Shown here: positions 24,528 to 50,625 of the stretch, piece by piece
Layout: every line of letters begins with the position of its first letter
Numbering within the stretch: position 1 is the first letter of the stretch
NCBI GenBank assembly: GCA_949317995.1
Contig: OX439038.1
Span: 76,332,659-76,396,658, forward strand
DNA length: 64,000 nucleotides
Direction: 5' to 3'
Origin: Acholoe squamosa
Taxonomy: Eukaryota > Annelida > Polychaeta > Phyllodocida > Polynoidae
Notes under the pieces: model-generated
What the model was told of the DNA's origin: nothing
The model's input: only the letters and a program-made list of their open reading frames with translations
The model's database searches: none
Position numbers and translations under genes: made by a program

Positions 24528-25048
24528 TTTTTTTTTTTTGAACAAATTTAAACTTTATTTGGTCTATTGGTACATACATCATGTAATCCTAGGCATGCAA
24601 ATGTATTTTGTCGTTGTGTGTTAGAAATATAACACCTATATAAGTTTGCCTAAGTACATTCGTTGATATATTACACGATTACCTATTTTACCAGGTAATT
24701 CATTTTGTTAATAACACGACCAAACAGTTAATGACCAGATTGTCATTTCAAAAATGTTGTTATGATCTGACCACTTAAATCATTACAGATATTCATACAA
24801 TTAAACGGTATAATAACAATTATTTTGAACAATTTGGGGCACTTTCTATCTACTTTAAATACAAAAGTTATTGATCCCCCCCCCTTATCATAAATATGGT
24901 TTCATTTTATACAGCATGCGCAGATACTATCCAATATGCTAGCCTTGACAAATCGACGTAGACAGTCATCGTTGGTCTTTAAATAGACCGTTATTAAGGC
25001 ATTTGTAGAGTAGGTTTGACAATATGTATGATTATTTTACAATATATT

Positions 25049-27901
25049 TTAGGTGTCGATAGATTGCATCATACATTTCTTTGATAGAGCTTTAAATTTA
25101 TCTTTGTCCCTAGTATTTCTAATATCTGTTTCTAAATTATTCCATGTTTGGGCACATAGACATTCAGGAGATTTTGAGTACGCTGTGCAGTTAATTTTCA
25201 TATACTTTAATACAGGAGCATTTGAGAATCTTGTCATTCTAACAGTGGGTTTAATATATTCTTCCTTAGTGGATCTCTTATAAGCCAGCATTTTTATATG
25301 ATATAGTCTTCTAGCTTCAAGTTCCGGACTCATTGTTTCTCTATGTACAAAATCTGTTGGAGTCAGTACATGTACATCAAGACAGGTTTTTAAACACTTA
25401 TTTTGCAATCTCTGCAGTACTTGTAACAAATCAGCATTAGCTCCATTGTATAAAATATCACAGTAATCGATAATTGGTATTATATGCATTTTGTACATTC
25501 TTATTCTTGCTGCAGTTGATAAATATTTTCTTGTTTTATACAAAATTAATGATTTGAACCGAACACTCTTAATAACATTTCTCATATGCATATTAAAATT
25601 CATTTCTTGGTCAAGGGTGACCCCTAAGTATTTGTATGATTGAACATTCATTAAAGTTTTACCATTAAGGACAATCTTAGGTTTTTGTATTTTCTTCAAT
25701 TTAATTGCTGAAGCAAAGGTCATTATTTTCGTCTTGGTTTCGTTCATTGTAAGCTTGTTGGCTGAGGACCAGAGAGAGAAGGAATTTAGTGCAATAGTTA
25801 ACTGATTTGTTAAAGCGTCTAAGTTTTTTCCGGATACATACAGTACGGAGTCATCTGCATATAACAAAGTTTTATGTACATCATTGTCAGAAATGCAATC
25901 ATTAATATACAATAAAAAGAACAAAGGACCCAAAATTGAGCCCTGTGGTACGCCACATGTTAGACTTGCTTTATCAGAACGTATATGGTTAGCTATAGCA
26001 CATTGCTGTCTCCTTGATAAATATTTCTCAATCAAGGTTAAATTTCTATTTCTGACTCCGTATTGTTCTAATTTCTTTAATAATATTAAACGATTAACCG
26101 AATCAAACACTTTTTTTATATCAATAAAGGCAGCCATTGTTATATTACCTTCATTTCTATTTTTTAATACATCATCAACTAATACTGAGATAGAGTCTAG
26201 TGTAGATTTACATTTCTGGTATCCACCTTGGTTTTTCGATAAAATATCAAATCTTTCTAGATGTTCACTTAGTTTGTTATGTATGAGTCTTTCTAGGATT
26301 TTTCCCGGTACCGGTAGGACACTTATCGGTCTAAGGTTAGAGACATTGGATGGGTCCCCCCCTTTGGGGAGAGGAGTCACCGTAGCAATTTTCCAACTAT
26401 CAGGGATTTGGCCTGTAATCGTAATCAAATTAATGATTTTTATAAATTTTTGAGGGAACTTTAACATAGTTTTTTTGAATATATCAGTAGATAAATAGTC
26501 AATAGCAGATGACTTAGATATGTCTATGTCAGATAAGCATTTCATAATTTCCTCATCTGTAAAGTTCATCTCAGGCATATCCACCTCACATCTCGTACCC
26601 TTAAAATTAAATATGGTTTGATGTTGTTCCGCCAGCCTAGGACCAATTTCTGCGAAAAAATTATTTATATAAGTAGAAGTATCATTAATTGAAATTACAT
26701 GGCCGTTTTCGTCAGTTAACATGATTGACTTACTATTAGATTTATTAGAAGGTAATATATCCTTAATGGTACTCCAAAATTTCTTAGAATCTTTCTTAAA
26801 TACCTCAGATAGGTTGGAATAATATGTTTCCTTAGCCAATTCAATGTCTTTATTAACCTGGTTTCGACTCTCTCTAGCTCTATGCCACGATATAATATCC
26901 AAATTTTTCCTGGCTAAATTTAATAATGCATTCTTGTCGTTGATCTTTTCAAGCAGCTCATTAGACATCCATGGGCTAGGTTTGTCTACCACCTTGAAAC
27001 TTTTTACCGGACATTGCAGATCTAACATTCTTTTTATCATATTTTCTAGTATAGACCAGCAAACGTTTGGGCCATTTGATTCATTAAAATAGTCCCAATT
27101 ACAATTTTCTAAGTCTAAATAAAATTTTTCTATATTAAGTTTATTATATGATCTTCCGAAAAATGTTCTAAAATTTTTCTTTGTGTGTATTTGGGCTTTT
27201 AAGATATGTACCGGTAGGTGGTCAGATAGGTGTATGTTCAATGGACCGCTGGAGGTAATGGAATCACAATTTGAGAAGATCAAGTCTATACACGTGTTGG
27301 TACCTGATGTGGTTGTGACCTCATTAACAAGTTGTACTAAGTTAAAATGATCAAAGGTTTCTATGAGTAGCTGCTTATCTGGGGTATTAGTTAGTACATT
27401 TACATTGAAATCCCCAAGGATAAAAATATCATATCTATCCAAGTTGTCTATTTGTAGTAGTAGGGCTCGCATGGTATTACAAAATTCCATAAGGTTTCCC
27501 GGGGTTGGTCTATAGATATTACATACAATACATTTTTTATTTGCACCTTTAGCTGATAGTAGCCATTGAACTTCTATATTTTCATTAGACCTGTTTAAGG
27601 CTTTGAATCTGTCTACTGAACATGATAGACTTTCATCGACGTATGCACAAAGTCCACCTCCTCTATATATACTGATACGGTCTTGACGAAAGAGATTATA
27701 CCTTGGGAAGCTATACAAATTACTACAATCCATTTCGTTCAACCAGGTCTCAGAAAATAATATAATATCTATGAAATTGTTATTCAGCTCCTCTTTGATT
27801 TTTGTGAATTTATTTCTCACACTCCTGGCATTCATATGTATTATTGAAAAACCTTTCCTGAATTTATTTTTTAAAGACATATTTGTATCTGGTAAATACA
27901 T
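25049..27901 (-). CDS. LINE ORF2: endonuclease and reverse transcriptase
   Basis: 950 codons without a break. An AP-endonuclease-like domain occupies about residues 18-240: HMNARS at 22-27, SETWL at 50-54, LGDFN at 162-166, SDHLPV near 226. The reverse transcriptase covers about 460-740, with GVPQGSILGPLFF and the catalytic YADD at about 680. The C-terminal tail contains KSPECLCAQTWNNL, the family marker seen after CR1/L2-group RTs. The protein nicks target DNA and primes cDNA synthesis from the element RNA on chromatin. It lies 245 bp downstream of ORF1 on the same strand. The start chosen is the first ATG of the frame; another M lies at residue 8. The catalytic motifs named are all present, so the protein may be active although this copy lacks its promoter end. 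Confidence 0.92.
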   Translation of the reverse strand: MYLPDTNMSLKNKFRKGFSIIHMNARSVRNKFTKIKEELNNNFIDIILFSETWLNEMDCSNLYSFPRYNLFRQDRISIYRGGGLCAYVDESLSCSVDRFKALNRSNENIEVQWLLSAKGANKKCIVCNIYRPTPGNLMEFCNTMRALLLQIDNLDRYDIFILGDFNVNVLTNTPDKQLLIETFDHFNLVQLVNEVTTTSGTNTCIDLIFSNCDSITSSGPLNIHLSDHLPVHILKAQIHTKKNFRTFFGRSYNKLNIEKFYLDLENCNWDYFNESNGPNVCWSILENMIKRMLDLQCPVKSFKVVDKPSPWMSNELLEKINDKNALLNLARKNLDIISWHRARESRNQVNKDIELAKETYYSNLSEVFKKDSKKFWSTIKDILPSNKSNSKSIMLTDENGHVISINDTSTYINNFFAEIGPRLAEQHQTIFNFKGTRCEVDMPEMNFTDEEIMKCLSDIDISKSSAIDYLSTDIFKKTMLKFPQKFIKIINLITITGQIPDSWKIATVTPLPKGGDPSNVSNLRPISVLPVPGKILERLIHNKLSEHLERFDILSKNQGGYQKCKSTLDSISVLVDDVLKNRNEGNITMAAFIDIKKVFDSVNRLILLKKLEQYGVRNRNLTLIEKYLSRRQQCAIANHIRSDKASLTCGVPQGSILGPLFFLLYINDCISDNDVHKTLLYADDSVLYVSGKNLDALTNQLTIALNSFSLWSSANKLTMNETKTKIMTFASAIKLKKIQKPKIVLNGKTLMNVQSYKYLGVTLDQEMNFNMHMRNVIKSVRFKSLILYKTRKYLSTAARIRMYKMHIIPIIDYCDILYNGANADLLQVLQRLQNKCLKTCLDVHVLTPTDFVHRETMSPELEARRLYHIKMLAYKRSTKEEYIKPTVRMTRFSNAPVLKYMKINCTAYSKSPECLCAQTWNNLETDIRNTRDKDKFKALSKKCMMQSIDT

Positions 27902-28146
27902 ATAGGCTCGATATAGTCAACATGCTGCACAATGTATACATATATGATTATTCTACTAGTGCATGCTACATCAATCCAGGTCATTGTAAACCATGCGTTA
28001 TAAAAATATACATACCCCCCCCCCTCCACAGGCTTACAGCTCTTCTGGCTACCCATGGTGATCAATGTGTGAGTCGGCAGTTAAATTTCAAGGACTATGG
28101 CATTATATCGGTTAGGAACTAAGCTATATAATGTACAAGAAGATGT

Positions 28147-28983
28147 TTATTGATTTTCATCCAGGTTTCCATGTACTCTGGTTAGTTGCACACGGATTTT
28201 TTGAAGAATTTGTCCCATCAGGTTCTCCCCCTTAACGTTTCCAGTCGTACATTGATTTGCTTGCCCGAAGTGCATTTTCACCCCCCATATAGGGTTGAAG
28301 CTGGCCTCATACAAGTTTTTGTTTCCAGTAGAGATTAGATAGTCCCTCATATATGGTATGGCAAATTTCTGCTCGTTGATCTCTTGCATGACCGCGGCAG
28401 CCATCTTGTTCCATTCTGCTGTAGGTTTGATTTTCCTTGCTTCATACATTATTTGTACCGGGTCTTCTAACTTCTTTAAGGATAGTACTAGGTTGTTCTG
28501 ACCACAAGCTTGGGCCTTGGACACTTGATAAGCCTGTTCGGAGCTGTTGTATTCCACTCCTCTGTATGATATTTGGCAATGGAAAAGATTAGACAGCTTA
28601 TGGTGGTGTGATTTGAACATTAAACCATCTGGTGTTTCGGCTTCATTGGCTTTTTGCATGTTCAGGTCTTGGTATGGAAGCTGGTGAAGTTGACTGTGCT
28701 CGAAGGGCTTCTTATCTATTATAATTCTATGTTGCCTCAACTGGGTGTTGTACCCCTGTCGTTTCGCCAGATAGTGCATGGCACGTAAATCATTGAACTC
28801 CCTTTGCTCCATTTCTCCAAGTTCATCCCCAATAGATACATGCTTATATAGAAACTTGCCCTTTAAGTTCTTGAGGAGTTTCATCAGTTTCGCTTTGGTG
28901 TATACGTTGTTGAACACAATTTTAATCGGTCGATAGGTCTTCTTATTTACATCGTGGGCGCCGCCATCTTGGTTTCGTATGAC
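28147..28983 (-). CDS. LINE ORF1, partial: RRM-like region plus NADAR domain
   Basis: The frame is open from the 5' junction. The first part (YRPIKIVFNNVYTKAK..., then VSIGDEL, then DLRAMHYLAKRQG and RIIIDKKPF) follows the plan of the RNA-binding RRM and C-terminal domain of LINE ORF1 proteins. After a linker comes a NADAR (YbiA-like, DUF1768) domain. Counted from the GTG at 28917 it spans about residues 105-243: LSNLF 108-112, SSEQAYQ 125-131, EW at 168-169, LISTGNKNLYEAS 194-206, WG 211-212 and GENLMGQILQKIR. NADAR proteins are N-glycosidases acting on ADP-ribose derivatives, including ADP-ribosylated guanine. The acidic residue usual just before WG appears as Asn-Pro here, so activity is uncertain. 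The N-terminus is missing (5' truncation). A host NADAR gene is less likely because the frame shares strand, junction and spacing with ORF2. Confidence 0.8.
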   Translation of the reverse strand, partial: VIRNQDGGAHDVNKKTYRPIKIVFNNVYTKAKLMKLLKNLKGKFLYKHVSIGDELGEMEQREFNDLRAMHYLAKRQGYNTQLRQHRIIIDKKPFEHSQLHQLPYQDLNMQKANEAETPDGLMFKSHHHKLSNLFHCQISYRGVEYNSSEQAYQVSKAQACGQNNLVLSLKKLEDPVQIMYEARKIKPTAEWNKMAAAVMQEINEQKFAIPYMRDYLISTGNKNLYEASFNPIWGVKMHFGQANQCTTGNVKGENLMGQILQKIRVQLTRVHGNLDENQ

Positions 28984-29335
28984 GGTACCCGCAAGAATTG
29001 TTTCTGTACCCGCAAGAATTGTTCAGTACCCGCAAGAATTGTTCAGTACTCGCAAGAATTATTTCTGTACCGGCAAGAGTTATTCAGTACCCGCAAGAAT
29101 TATTTCTGTACCCCCAAGAATTGTTTCTGTACCCGCAAGAATCATTCAGTACCCGCAAGAATTGTTTCTGTACCCGCAAGAATTGTTCAGTACCCGCAAG
29201 AATTGTTCAGTACTCGCAAGAATTAATTCTGTACCGGCAAGAGTTGTTCAGTACCCGCAAGAATTATTTCTGTACCCGCAAGAATTGTTTCTGTACCCAC
29301 AAGAATTGTTCAGTACCTGCAAGAATATTTTTTCT
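28984..29335. repeat. minisatellite GTACCCGCAAGAATTGTT, right part
   Basis: About 14 units of some 23 bp, all in the same sense, ending in the element's AATATTTTTTCTAGTGAAAA subterminal sequence. All three frames stay open through it, giving spurious proteins. Confidence 0.9.
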
Positions 29336-29651
29336 AGTGAAAAAATTATTTTTGGTATGTCCTATTAGGGGCTCCGTAGTTATCCAGGGACAAGGTACTC
29401 ATCATGACAATGCCTTATCAGTGTGTTTTGCCACCTCTGGCATAACCAGTGAAATCCAAAATGGTGGACCCACTGGATATGGGTCCAAGCTCCTTTACAT
29501 ATTGTTTAGGGTCAAGGATATTAAACTAACAATTGAATTGTTTGGGTTTTTCAAAAAATAATCCCCTCTGCCGTATGCATATTCACCCAATGAAATATTT
29601 CAACAAGCACAGCAACATTCACTTTATCCAGCGTTTATTACTGTGTACAAA

Positions 29652-29657
<6 letters not shown>

Positions 29658-29695
<38 letters not shown>

Positions 29696-29714
29696 GTATA
29701 TATATATGTATATA

Positions 29715-29778
<64 letters not shown>
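29658..29778. repeat. (TA)n with TG interruptions
   Basis: Long TA microsatellite broken by TTTATA and TATGTATA variants. Confidence 0.95.
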
Positions 29779-30379
29779 GGGGCAGTAGTGGAATGATGGC
29801 TTTCCTTTTACGAATGAAAAATTGCTTTTTATCAGGTTCAATTGAAACAGAGTGTCATTAAATGCCCTTTCCTCTCCAGAAAATATAAAGGAATCCCGCG
29901 TGACGTCACACCGCGTCACGGCGGCCATATTGGAAATACCGGGACTCCCCCCCCACCCACATGAAAGCACTGTTTACTGTAGCAACGCACTGATTCTAAT
30001 AACTTCACAAATAATATAATCTTTGTGGAAATAGACCCCCCCCCCCACGACCCTTTAGCTGTTTGACATAATATACAACTATATAGACAATATAGAGAGA
30101 AATGACATAATTTTCAATTACATTTTATTTCATAAAAGCATTCATATTAAAAGTGAACATGAACTTATTGGTACTAAAGTGATTTTCAATACAGTTATAG
30201 TTCAGTCAGATGTAATTGAAATCATCCTGAATACAAGTGGAACATATATACAAGCAAATACATGATAAAATATCACTAATTCATTAGGTCTTTGATATAA
30301 TTCTCCATAGATTGACCCAGATCATCCTGAATACAGGTGGAACATATGTACAAGGTACAATATAATACAATATCAAAAC
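29779..30379. other. no gene seen
   Basis: Contains GCGGCCATATTGGAAATACC near 29920, whose inverse TATTTCCAACATGGCCGCC occurs near 31195: a repeat pair of unknown type. Two similar stretches, ATCATCCTGAATACAAGTGG and ATCATCCTGAATACAGGTGG, lie at 30221 and 30321. Confidence 0.4.
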
Positions 30380-30562
30380 AGTATACATGTATCAAAAAAC
30401 GCAGACATCAACACATGGGTCACTGGGGCAGGATCACATTAATTTACATGGTATACATGTATCAGAAACGCAGACATCAACACATGAGTCACTGTGGCAG
30501 GATCACATTAATCTACATGGTATACATGTATCAAAAACACAGACATCAACACATGAGTCACT
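30380..30562. repeat. three tandem units of about 72 bp
   Basis: Each unit contains GTATACATGTATCA, then AACGCAGACATCAACACATG, then GTCACT and GGATCACATTAAT. Confidence 0.9.
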
Positions 30563-30579
30563 GGGTGTGTGATCAGCTA

Positions 30580-30695
30580 TTCCACTATTGCCCCCCCCTC
30601 GGGAGGGGTCTGAAAATTTTACGCCCCCCCCTCAAACCCACCCTCCCCCCCCTGTTGATAAATAATGACCACTCCCTAAAATTGTGGGGTCAAGA
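30580..30695. mobile_element. fragment of the PIF/Harbinger-like MITE
   Basis: Right half of the 9126/62840 family: AAACCCACCCTCCC, then CCCTGTTGATAAATAATGAC and CACTCCCT. Confidence 0.6.
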
Positions 30696-31110
30696 AGAAT
30701 GTGATCAGGGAAAATACAGCCCCTTTCTTACTCTCTGATTTGCCCATGCACTGACAACTATTTCCGAAAATGACAATCCTAAAAGAATTGATTCCTTAAT
30801 CATCCAGGACCTTCAAAAATTCATTGCATGGATCCCCCAATATTTTTCCTGTCATATCATGAAATAGGCTGGTGGAAGTTTTGTTCTAAGTTATGGGGCT
30901 AAGAATGTGGCCAAGGGAAATCTAACTTTCTCATTTACCCATGCACTGACACTAGTGACAGTGACAGGCATTTCCGAAAATGGAAAACCTGAGAAAAACT
31001 ATTCCTACATCCATCATACTCATCAGAAATCAGATGTTTGGATATCCGCAGATTCCCTAATGTCTGGGCTTTCTAAGCATACCCCTGGATAGTATGGGAG
31101 ACGTTTTGTT
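30696..31110. repeat. two diverged units of about 200 bp
   Basis: AAGAATGTGATCAGGGAAA and AAGAATGTGGCCAAGGGAAA open the two units. Both continue with CCCATGCACTGACA and ATTTCCGAAAATG. Confidence 0.55.
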
Positions 31111-32127
31111 CAGAAGTTATTTGCAAAAATGTTGAGCCATTTCAGGCTGCTTAACTGCAGTGCAGTGAGGGGGAGTGGCATTGTTTACGTTTGGTATTTC
31201 CAACATGGCCGCCGGCGCTATATAGGTCACGCGGTGGGCACGGTCTATTGCAGATGTCTGATGCTGGTCCCCTATGGACACTTTGTAATGCGCATGCCTG
31301 AAGCATGCCACTGACGGCGGCATCAGGTGCTTGGAGGCAGGTGACGGTGCACTGATGGCAGACCTCAGGCCAGTGACAAACCTGGGTGGTCATGTGATAA
31401 CCTAAACCAAAATAAACTGCAGAGTGACAGCCCTCTAGTTCTATTAGAATTTGAACCTTTGTTGTCTAGGTTCCCAATTTAGCCTAATCCACTATCAATG
31501 CGTGCTTCAGGCATGTGATAACTGACCAAAATGCTGGGTGTTTCTTGTTTCTGTTTTCCCTCTTAGCTCTCCTCGCGAACTACTAGAAGTATCTTTTGTA
31601 GAACTGAAGTTATGTAGTCTGGAAAACAATGTAAATAATTCAATAACAACATTTTTATTTACCTATAATGTTATCAACCTCAAATAACGACATAACTTAG
31701 AGTTATGCCATTGCACTTCTTCTTCTTTTTCATAAAACTTGAACAACTTCCCCCTGACAGAGAATTGATTTTTTTTTTAAATTTATTCTTTATTTTTCCA
31801 ATTTGAAAACACCGCCAAAGACGTTGTCTGTGGTTTCTTAACGTAAAACTAGTGACGTGACTATGAATACATAAATACAAATGTACATGTAGAACTATGT
31901 GGGCAATAAGTGTTCCTAAAGGCATCCACAAGTCATCCTAATAAACAATGAATGAGAGAGGTTTAGAACTTATAATGACATGTATGGCAAAGTGTACGTC
32001 TAGAATGATAAGAAATGGTAGGCTAGATGTTGTCGTATATGTTAGAAGAAGGCAGATCTTGACCTCTCTATTCTCTGCCTTCATGTATGGTTTCCTTTCA
32101 TGGTTCATTACAGAGTTAGTGGAAGGA
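31111..32127. other. no gene seen; downstream flank of the SLC7 gene
   Basis: 3' flank of the minus-strand transporter. If the last exon is spliced rather than ending at 32128, a further exon or 3' UTR could lie here; none was recognised. Confidence 0.35.
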
Positions 32128-48731
<16,604 letters not shown>

Positions 48732-48760
48732 GCTCTGTGTGTGTGGCCTACTAGAACTAC

Positions 48761-48891
48761 TGAGTCAGCTGGGACTGTGTGTGCGTATTTATACAAAGGT
48801 TGTGGCTGTGGGTGCTGATGGTGCTGCTGCACATAATAACGGTACATGTGGTGTGCCTGGTCATTGCACTCTGCTACTTAATGTGACATCA
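48761..48891 (-). promoter_or_regulatory. putative SLC7 core promoter and bZIP sites
   Basis: On the minus strand: TGACATCA-type site (TGATGTCA on the coding strand, 48884-48891), TATAAATA at 48793-48786, and GCTGACTCA (TGAGTCAGC on plus, 48761-48769) about where transcription would begin. The last matches the core of an AP-1/MARE (NRF2-small Maf) site, and the first an ATF/CREB site. xCT genes elsewhere respond to NRF2 and ATF4; that these sites work here is inference. Confidence 0.4.
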
Positions 48892-48910
48892 TCTGAGTGA
48901 ACAGAGACTG

Positions 48911-48915
48911 GGAGG

Positions 48916-48973
<58 letters not shown>

Positions 48974-49130
48974 GAGAGACAGAGAGACAGAGAGAGACAG
49001 AGAGAGACAGAGAGAGACAGAGAGACAGAGAGACAGAGAGACAGAGAGAGACAGAGAGACAGAGAGACAGAGAGAGACAGAGAGAGACAGAGAGACAGAG
49101 AGAGACGGACAGACAGAAAGGCAGAGAGGA
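48911..49130. repeat. (GA)n and (GACAGAGA)n
   Basis: Purine-rich microsatellite just upstream of the putative promoter. Confidence 0.95.
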
Positions 49131-49218
49131 ACACTAGAGGATCGGCATAGGGAAAAAATAGCATTGGGCCAAAACATTTTTGTGTATTTCTGGTAACATG
49201 GCCTCCCATCTAGGACCC

Positions 49219-49306
<88 letters not shown>
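49219..49306. repeat. (GATA)n
   Basis: About 22 uninterrupted tetranucleotide units. Confidence 0.97.
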
Positions 49307-49307
<1 letters not shown>

Positions 49308-50515
49308 ATTGTTCTGAGAGAGGGGGGGTCCTCCTCTAGGGATGTCATTGCAAATTGAACCAGTGGTACCTTTCTAAGATGTCAGAAGAAAGGGGCATTT
49401 AAAAAAATTGATTGCATTACGTAAAATCTGCGGGGATCGGGGGTGATTTCTCAATAAAAAAAGTGCGTGGGAAGTACCGTACTAGTTGTTAGCGAATGAG
49501 TTAACGAGGATGGTGTTGGGCTATGGCAGGCGGAGGGAAGAGGGACGGTGGAGGTTCTATTTTTGTTGTGGGGAGACGCCTTGTTATAGTTCTGGGGAGA
49601 AAACTGGAGGTGAGGTTGAGTTTTAATAATTTAAATGGGGTTATTCCTGAAGTATAGTACACCCTTGAAATGGGGTGAACCTTTATAATGGGGTTTAACT
49701 AGCCTTTTGAAATTGGGTAGCTTATAATACAATGATCGAACTCGGGATTTCCACCAGTTATGTTTTCACCTCACTCCAATCTCCACTAGCAGCTTATATT
49801 TCTCCACCAATCCATCTCCGCTCGCGATGTTATTATATTCTTGGGGAATGATCTAGTGCTAGCATCAAGGGTAGAGCTTTGTGTCTAAATTCCTATGCCC
49901 ATATGGAAAGAAAACACAATTGGGTACTTCATCTCCAAGGGTTTTTATTGAATCGAAATATGTGTGCCAATTCAAGGTCCAATACAATTCAGGATCCAGC
50001 GTCGATTTCACATTTCAATTTAGAAGTCCTAAACATATGCCTTTTAAAACAGGAAGGGTTTCAATTAAATCAAATCAATGATCAATTCCAATTCCGCATG
50101 GTCCATATCTAAAATCATCAGGTAATAATTGCACCACATTTCATAAATAGTTTCATACACCCAATCCGGGGTGGAAGCAATTTCCATCGTGGGTACAGGT
50201 GTGCGCAGGCACTCCATTACAAACCTTTACAAGTTTCAATCCTCATGACCAAGTCCAAAGATGGGGTTATTTTCCAATCACCAATTCAATAATGATTTGA
50301 AATGCCTAAACTTTCTTATAAATATCGATTTCTACATGTCATCACAATAGCGATGGATTTGTCGCTCTTCTCGATTCCCTACAACTCAGTGTCGGCTTCC
50401 CTGTTAAGTGCAGAGACTAATGCACGTAGGGCCTACACGCATTTGCAGTCGTATTCAGGGGTCAGCGTATGGTACTGCTATTATATATATGCTACAACTG
50501 CGCTGGTCTGTTAAC
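49307..50515. other. no gene seen; upstream of the SLC7 gene
   Basis: Open frames of up to 77 codons without domain signatures. A far upstream non-coding exon cannot be excluded. Confidence 0.35.
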
Positions 50516-50625
50516 CCTTTAAAGGCCGCTGGCGCAGGAGTGCTTCATGCCCATTGGTCGTCATGATGCACCAGTGAAGTGCTGGTGAGACGCATTGATA
50601 CATGAGCAGCCCTTAAAGAATTAAC
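50516..50625. repeat. fold-back GCATCATGC-family, short copy
   Basis: CTTTAAAGGCCGCTGGCGCAG, TTCATGCCCATTGGTC and GCAGCCCTTAAAG. Confidence 0.6.

Larger units (their letters stand above)
24528..28983 (-). mobile_element. LINE of the CR1/L2-like group, 5'-truncated in ORF1
   Basis: Minus-strand element with an A-tail of about 12 bases (24528-24539 as T on plus), a 3' UTR of about 500 bp, a long open ORF2 and a partial ORF1. The 5' junction falls inside the ORF1 frame at 28983, so the insertion lost the 5' UTR and ORF1 N-terminus, as target-primed reverse transcription often does. It sits inside a tandem array whose units resemble each other, so a target duplication cannot be told from array sequence (GTACACGCAAGAAT left, GTACCCGCAAGAAT right). 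ORF2 has no stop or frameshift, which suggests a young copy. Confidence 0.85.
23987..29376. mobile_element. CGGAGCCCC-family TIR element carrying a LINE insertion
   Basis: Left terminus GGAGCCCCTAATAGGACAT at 23988 and right terminus inverted at about 29352-29376, both flanked by TA. The left interior is a GGAAACAGGAACATTCCTGC and TTCTTGTGGGTACAG array. From about 24370 the array reads in the other sense (GTACCCGCAAGAATTGTT). That right-hand array is split at 24528 and resumes at 28984, so the original element was about 0.9 kb and the 4.46 kb between is a later LINE insertion. Confidence 0.75.

Noticed and set aside
23833..24624. 263-codon plus-strand frame and its minus-strand partner
   Set aside because: Both arise from GTACCCGCAAGAATT-type repeats whose unit keeps frames open.
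28147..28917. NADAR frame as an independent host gene
   Set aside because: No introns or promoter. The frame is continuous with ORF1-type RRM sequence and lies on the LINE's strand, ending 245 bp before ORF2.
28984..29335. Regular short repeats with similar spacing, like a CRISPR array
   Set aside because: Units are contiguous with no unique spacers, lie inside a eukaryotic TIR element and match its other arm.
48878..49348. Leu-Ser-rich and Arg-Glu-rich frames upstream of SLC7
   Set aside because: They are (GA)n, (GACA)n and (GATA)n microsatellites.
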